Positions 5,586 to 8,883 of a DNA stretch of 8,883 bases are shown here, one piece after another; position 1 is the first letter of the stretch, and each line of letters begins with the position of its first letter. Origin of the DNA: Paracoccaceae bacterium (GTDB taxonomy: Bacteria; Pseudomonadota; Alphaproteobacteria; Rhodobacterales; Rhodobacteraceae); the NCBI GenBank assembly GCA_003512825.1, contig DOOI01000213.1:1-8883 (forward strand), in the 5' to 3' direction. The position numbers and the translations under genes were made by a program. Below the pieces are notes generated by a model. That model saw nothing but the letters and a program-made list of their open reading frames with translations, was not told where the DNA came from and made no database searches.

Positions 5586-7847
5586 ATGCGAATGAGCCAG
5601 ATCCCGACAAAAGACCAAATCCTGCAATGGATTTCGGACAACCCGACCCTCACCGCGAAACGCGACATTGCAAAAGCCTTCGGCATTAAAGGTGCGGAAC
5701 GCATCGAGTTGAAGCGTGTCTTGAAGGACCTCGAGCAAGAGGGGCATCTAGCCAAGCGCAACAAGACGTATCGCGACCCTGATCGTCTACCGCCGGTCTC
5801 GGTCTTGGAAGTGTTAGCGCCAGATCGGAGTGGCGATCTCTGGGCCAAGCCTCTTGAATGGCAGGGCACAGGCGAGGCGCCGAAAATTCTATTGGTCCCT
5901 CGCGACAGCGACCCTGCTTTGGGTCAGGGCGATCGGATCTTGGGCCGTTTGACAGAAGTCAACGACGAGGCGCATGGTTACGAAGGCCGGTTGATCCGAA
6001 AGATCGGCAGCAATCCCCGCCGAGTTTTGGGCGTGTTCAAAAAAACCGCCGAGGGTGGGCGTATTCTTCCCATTGATAAGGGCGAGAGCAAGGAATGGAC
6101 CGTGCCGCCGGGGGCCACAGGCGGGGCCAAGGATGGCGAGTTGGTGGAGGGCGAGCAATCTGGCCCGGGAGGGCGCATGGGCCTGCCGCGCGCGCGCGTC
6201 GTCGCGCGCCTTGGCGACCCTTCTGGCGCAAAGGCGGTTAGCCTGATTGCTATCCATCAGCATGGTATTCCGGATGACTTTCCGGATGATGTGATCGCAG
6301 AAGCTGATGCAATGAAACCCGCTGAACTCACTGGCCGCGAAGACCTGCGGGATATGTTGCTTGTCACGATCGACCCTTCCGACGCGCGCGATCACGATGA
6401 CGCAGTTTGGGCCCATGCCGATGACGACCCTAAGAATGCCGGCGGTCACATTGTTTGGGTGGCCATTGCAGATGTGGCAAATTACGTAACTCCGGGCTCT
6501 GCGTTGGACCACGAAGCACGCAAGCGGGGGAATTCCAGCTATTTCCCTGATCGCGTCGTGCCGATGTTGCCTGACCGTCTCTCTGGCGATCTTTGTTCGC
6601 TCCACGAAGGGGTGCCGCGCGCGTGTATTGCGGTGCGGATGCAGTTGGATGCGAAGGGACGGAAAATAGGGCATAGCTTTGTTCGGGGGTTGATGCGTTC
6701 CGTCGCCTCTCTCACCTATGAAGAGGTGCAGGCCGCCCAAGATGGTGCGCCGAATGAGAAATGTGCGCCTTTGATGGCCTCGGTCATCACGCCGCTCTAT
6801 GCGGCCTATGAAGCACTGGTCTCGGCGCGTGCAGAGCGTCAACCGCTCGATCTTGATCTGCCAGAGCGGAAGGTGGCGCTATCTGAGGCCGGTGAGGTCA
6901 TTGCAGTTGCGTTCAAGGATCGGCTCGACGCCCACCGTTTGATCGAGGAATGCATGATCCTCGCCAATGTGGCAGCGGCGGAAACCTTGATTAAGGCCAA
7001 GACGCCCTTGCTTTTCCGCGTTCACGAAGAGCCAAGTCCAGAAAAGCTCGATGCCCTACGCGAGACCGCAGATGCGGCGGGATTGGTTTTGGCGAAGGGG
7101 CAGGTGTTGAAAACTGCTCATCTCAACAAGCTTCTGAAGGCAGCAGAAGGCACTGATGTGAGCGAGTTGATCAATATCTCCACGCTGCGGGCGATGACGC
7201 AGGCCTATTACAGTCCACAGAATTTTGGCCATTTTGGCTTGGCTCTGCAATCTTACGCGCATTTCACTTCGCCGATCCGGCGTTATTCTGATCTCGTGGT
7301 ACACCGCGCTTTGATCAAGGCCCATAAATGGGGCAAAGACGGGCTGTCTGAAGCGGATATGGCCGAGCTGGAAGCAACGGCGAACCACATCTCAGAGACT
7401 GAGCGCCGCTCGATGTTGGCTGAGCGGGATACGACCGATCGATATCTTGCCGCCTTTTTGGCCGACCGGGTTGGGCAGGAGTTTTCAGGGCGGATCAGTG
7501 GCATCGCCAAGTTTGGTGTGTTTGTGAAGCTTGAGGGCACAGGTGCGGATGGATTGGTGCCGATGCGTGCTCTTGGTGGAGAGTTTTTCCATTACGAACG
7601 AGAGACACAAAGCCTCTTGGGGGCCGAGAGTGGACGCGTTGTAACTTTGGGGCAGCGAGCGACCGTGAAGCTGTCAGAGGCCACCCCGATCACAGGTGGA
7701 ATTTTGCTTGAATTGCTCACGTTGGAAGGCGAAGAAATGTCGCGCGGCACGCAGCGTGGACGGGGTCGGCCGATAAAGCGCCGTCAGGGGGCAGCCCGGG
7801 CAAAGGATAAATCGATTGCGCGCAAGGTGAAGCGAAGCCGTCGATAG
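5586..7847 (+). CDS. rnr: Ribonuclease R
   Basis: A 753-residue 3'-to-5' exoribonuclease of the RNB family that degrades structured RNA and takes part in RNA quality control. An N-terminal winged-helix region (about 8-60) is followed by cold-shock-like OB domains (about 70-225). The RNB catalytic domain (about 245-590) contains TIDPSDARDHDDAV. Asp263, Asp269, Asp271 and Asp272 match the spacing of the metal-binding aspartates 272, 278, 280 and 281 of E. coli RNase R. It also has SSYFPDRVVPMLPDRLS (317-333) and YAHFTSPIRRYSDL (557-570). An S1 domain (about 628-712) and a basic Arg/Lys-rich tail (about 719-753) follow; such tails help bind RNA and ribosomes. All catalytic residues are present and the length is normal. 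ATG codons occur at 5586 and 5592. AGGG at 5581-5584 is 1 nt from the first and 7 nt from the second, so the true start may be 5592 (MSQIPTKD). Confidence 0.96.
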   Translation: MRMSQIPTKDQILQWISDNPTLTAKRDIAKAFGIKGAERIELKRVLKDLEQEGHLAKRNKTYRDPDRLPPVSVLEVLAPDRSGDLWAKPLEWQGTGEAPKILLVPRDSDPALGQGDRILGRLTEVNDEAHGYEGRLIRKIGSNPRRVLGVFKKTAEGGRILPIDKGESKEWTVPPGATGGAKDGELVEGEQSGPGGRMGLPRARVVARLGDPSGAKAVSLIAIHQHGIPDDFPDDVIAEADAMKPAELTGREDLRDMLLVTIDPSDARDHDDAVWAHADDDPKNAGGHIVWVAIADVANYVTPGSALDHEARKRGNSSYFPDRVVPMLPDRLSGDLCSLHEGVPRACIAVRMQLDAKGRKIGHSFVRGLMRSVASLTYEEVQAAQDGAPNEKCAPLMASVITPLYAAYEALVSARAERQPLDLDLPERKVALSEAGEVIAVAFKDRLDAHRLIEECMILANVAAAETLIKAKTPLLFRVHEEPSPEKLDALRETADAAGLVLAKGQVLKTAHLNKLLKAAEGTDVSELINISTLRAMTQAYYSPQNFGHFGLALQSYAHFTSPIRRYSDLVVHRALIKAHKWGKDGLSEADMAELEATANHISETERRSMLAERDTTDRYLAAFLADRVGQEFSGRISGIAKFGVFVKLEGTGADGLVPMRALGGEFFHYERETQSLLGAESGRVVTLGQRATVKLSEATPITGGILLELLTLEGEEMSRGTQRGRGRPIKRRQGAARAKDKSIARKVKRSRR

Positions 7848-7935
7848 CCTCCATCGGCAGAACATCGCGCTTCTCTTTCGGATCGCTTTCCCGGGCTCAG
7901 CTTTCGCGCTAACATCTCCTCAAAATGAGCAGATA

Positions 7936-7941
7936 AAGGGG
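7936..7941 (+). promoter_or_regulatory. Ribosome-binding site of the lytic transglycosylase gene
   Basis: AAGGGG lies 9 nt upstream of the ATG at 7951 and supports that start, which also gives a proper signal peptide. Confidence 0.6.
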
Positions 7942-7950
7942 AAAACTCCC

Positions 7951-8883
7951 ATGCGCGCAGCAGTGTCGTCCGTTCTAAGTGTGGTCCTAGTCTGTGGCGG
8001 GCTTTGGACGCCTGTCTTGGCCAATCCACCGACTGAATCACTCCGGCCAGAGGTGCGGGTAGTCGTCTCGACGCAATCCGCGGGGTTTGACCGCTGGGTG
8101 GAGGGATACAAAGCGCGCGCGCAAAAGCAGGGCGTGTCCCGGCGTGTCCTCGACCAGGCCTTTCGCGGCGTGCGTTATAATGAAGAAGTAATCTCCAAGG
8201 ATCGCAACCAATCTGAATTCAAACGAGAAATTTGGGACTATCTTGATTTTGCGGCCTCACCCATTCGCATTGAGAATGGCAAGGCCGCGTTGCGGAAGTA
8301 TGGCCGCACGCTGGATCAGATAGAGGCCAAGTACGGCGTTGAAAAAGAAGTGGTTGCTGCGGTCTGGGGTATGGAGAGCACCTATGGCGAGCGGCGCGGC
8401 ACGTTCAATGTGATCGAAGCCTTGGCCTCTTTGGCTTATGATGGACGGCGCGACGCGTTTTTTGAAAAACAGCTGACTGCGGCGCTGGAAATACTGCAAT
8501 CTGGCGATATCGCGCCCGGTAAAATGATGGGGTCATGGGCCGGTGCAATGGGGCATACGCAGTTCATCCCCACTTCCTACCTCGCATATGCCGTTGACTT
8601 TACGGGCGATGGACGGCGTGACATTTGGTCGGATGACCCGTCGGATGGCTTGGCGTCTACAGCGGCATATCTGGCGCGGCATGGCTGGACGCGTGGTCAG
8701 CCTTGGGGGGTCGAGGTGCAATTGCCGAAAGGGTTCAGCACCAAACAGGCAGGCAAAAAGATCAAGAAATCCCCCGGTGAGTGGGCACGCTTGGGTGTGG
8801 TCGGAATGAACGGGCGAGCGGTGAAAAACTACGGCAATGCGTCTGTTTTCTTGCCGGCGGGTACGGCGGGCCCCGCGTTTCTA
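7951..8883 (+). CDS. Lytic murein transglycosylase, MltB type (GH103), 3' truncated
   Basis: 311 codons are present, open at the right edge with no stop. The frame encodes a signal peptide (hydrophobic about 5-22, cleavage likely after PVLA at 21-24), so the enzyme is periplasmic; there is no lipobox cysteine. The MltB/Slt35 catalytic domain is nearly complete. AAVWGMESTYGERRG (136-150) carries the likely catalytic Glu142, and GSWAGAMGHTQFIPTSY (194-210) follows, with His202 where many homologues have Gln. DFTGDGRRDIW (216-226) is like the EF-hand-type calcium loop of Slt35, and AAYLARHGW (238-246) comes next. The enzyme cleaves the glycan strand of peptidoglycan to a 1,6-anhydro product during wall turnover. 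Perhaps 100 residues are missing, often a peptidoglycan-binding domain in alphaproteobacterial members. The gene follows rnr after 103 nt. No clear promoter or terminator is seen in that spacer, so read-through from rnr is possible. Confidence 0.93.
   Translation, partial: MRAAVSSVLSVVLVCGGLWTPVLANPPTESLRPEVRVVVSTQSAGFDRWVEGYKARAQKQGVSRRVLDQAFRGVRYNEEVISKDRNQSEFKREIWDYLDFAASPIRIENGKAALRKYGRTLDQIEAKYGVEKEVVAAVWGMESTYGERRGTFNVIEALASLAYDGRRDAFFEKQLTAALEILQSGDIAPGKMMGSWAGAMGHTQFIPTSYLAYAVDFTGDGRRDIWSDDPSDGLASTAAYLARHGWTRGQPWGVEVQLPKGFSTKQAGKKIKKSPGEWARLGVVGMNGRAVKNYGNASVFLPAGTAGPAFL

Noticed and set aside
5889..6842. A 317-codon open frame on the minus strand opposite rnr
   Set aside because: Its translation is rich in Arg, His and Cys with no domain look, and it overlaps the catalytic part of RNase R, which is certain.
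7887..7915. TTTCCC and TAACAT with a 17-nt spacer as a promoter for the lytic transglycosylase gene
   Set aside because: The -35 match is only 3 of 6, and nothing else supports it; I could not call a promoter in this spacer.

Overview
The window looks like ordinary chromosomal sequence from an alphaproteobacterium of the Rhodobacterales (Roseobacter/Rhodobacter group). The evidence is the high GC content, a COQ9-family gene placed divergently from an rpsU gene, a two-gene QmcA/NfeD membrane pair, an alphaproteobacterial-type RNase R, and a GC-rich intergenic hairpin element of a kind I associate with this group. The assignment rests on protein style and gene context, not on a marker gene. The first 16 bases are not genomic: they match the 3' end of the Illumina TruSeq read-2 adapter. 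The window therefore probably begins at a contig end with untrimmed adapter.

Layout from left to right. A 5'-truncated AhpD-like peroxidase-related gene (+) overlaps by 4 nt a gene for a secreted OmpA-domain protein (+). This pair converges on a MarR-family regulator (-), with only 6 nt between the stop codons. Next on the minus strand come a small NfeD-like membrane protein and, upstream of it with overlapping stop and start codons, an SPFH/stomatin protein of the QmcA type. Further right, still on the minus strand, is rpsU (ribosomal protein S21) with its own promoter and a rho-independent terminator. Divergent from rpsU is a + strand pair: a COQ9-family gene and a zinc-free quinone oxidoreductase-like gene. 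A strong hairpin terminator in the 99-nt spacer 5487-5585 separates the pair from rnr (RNase R, +). After a 103-nt spacer comes a MltB-type lytic transglycosylase gene (+), which runs off the right edge.

Taken together the genes serve envelope maintenance (OmpA-domain protein, QmcA/NfeD, lytic transglycosylase), ubiquinone metabolism and quinone/redox chemistry (COQ9, quinone oxidoreductase, AhpD-like protein), and RNA/translation (S21, RNase R). I see no tRNA, rRNA, CRISPR array, insertion sequence, phage gene or defence system, and no gene-free stretch longer than about 230 bases. I found no convincing undescribed system. The points most worth checking are the adapter at the left end, a change of GC skew near 5.0-5.6 kb, the hairpin element in the same area, and a small hairpin over the rpsU ribosome-binding site.
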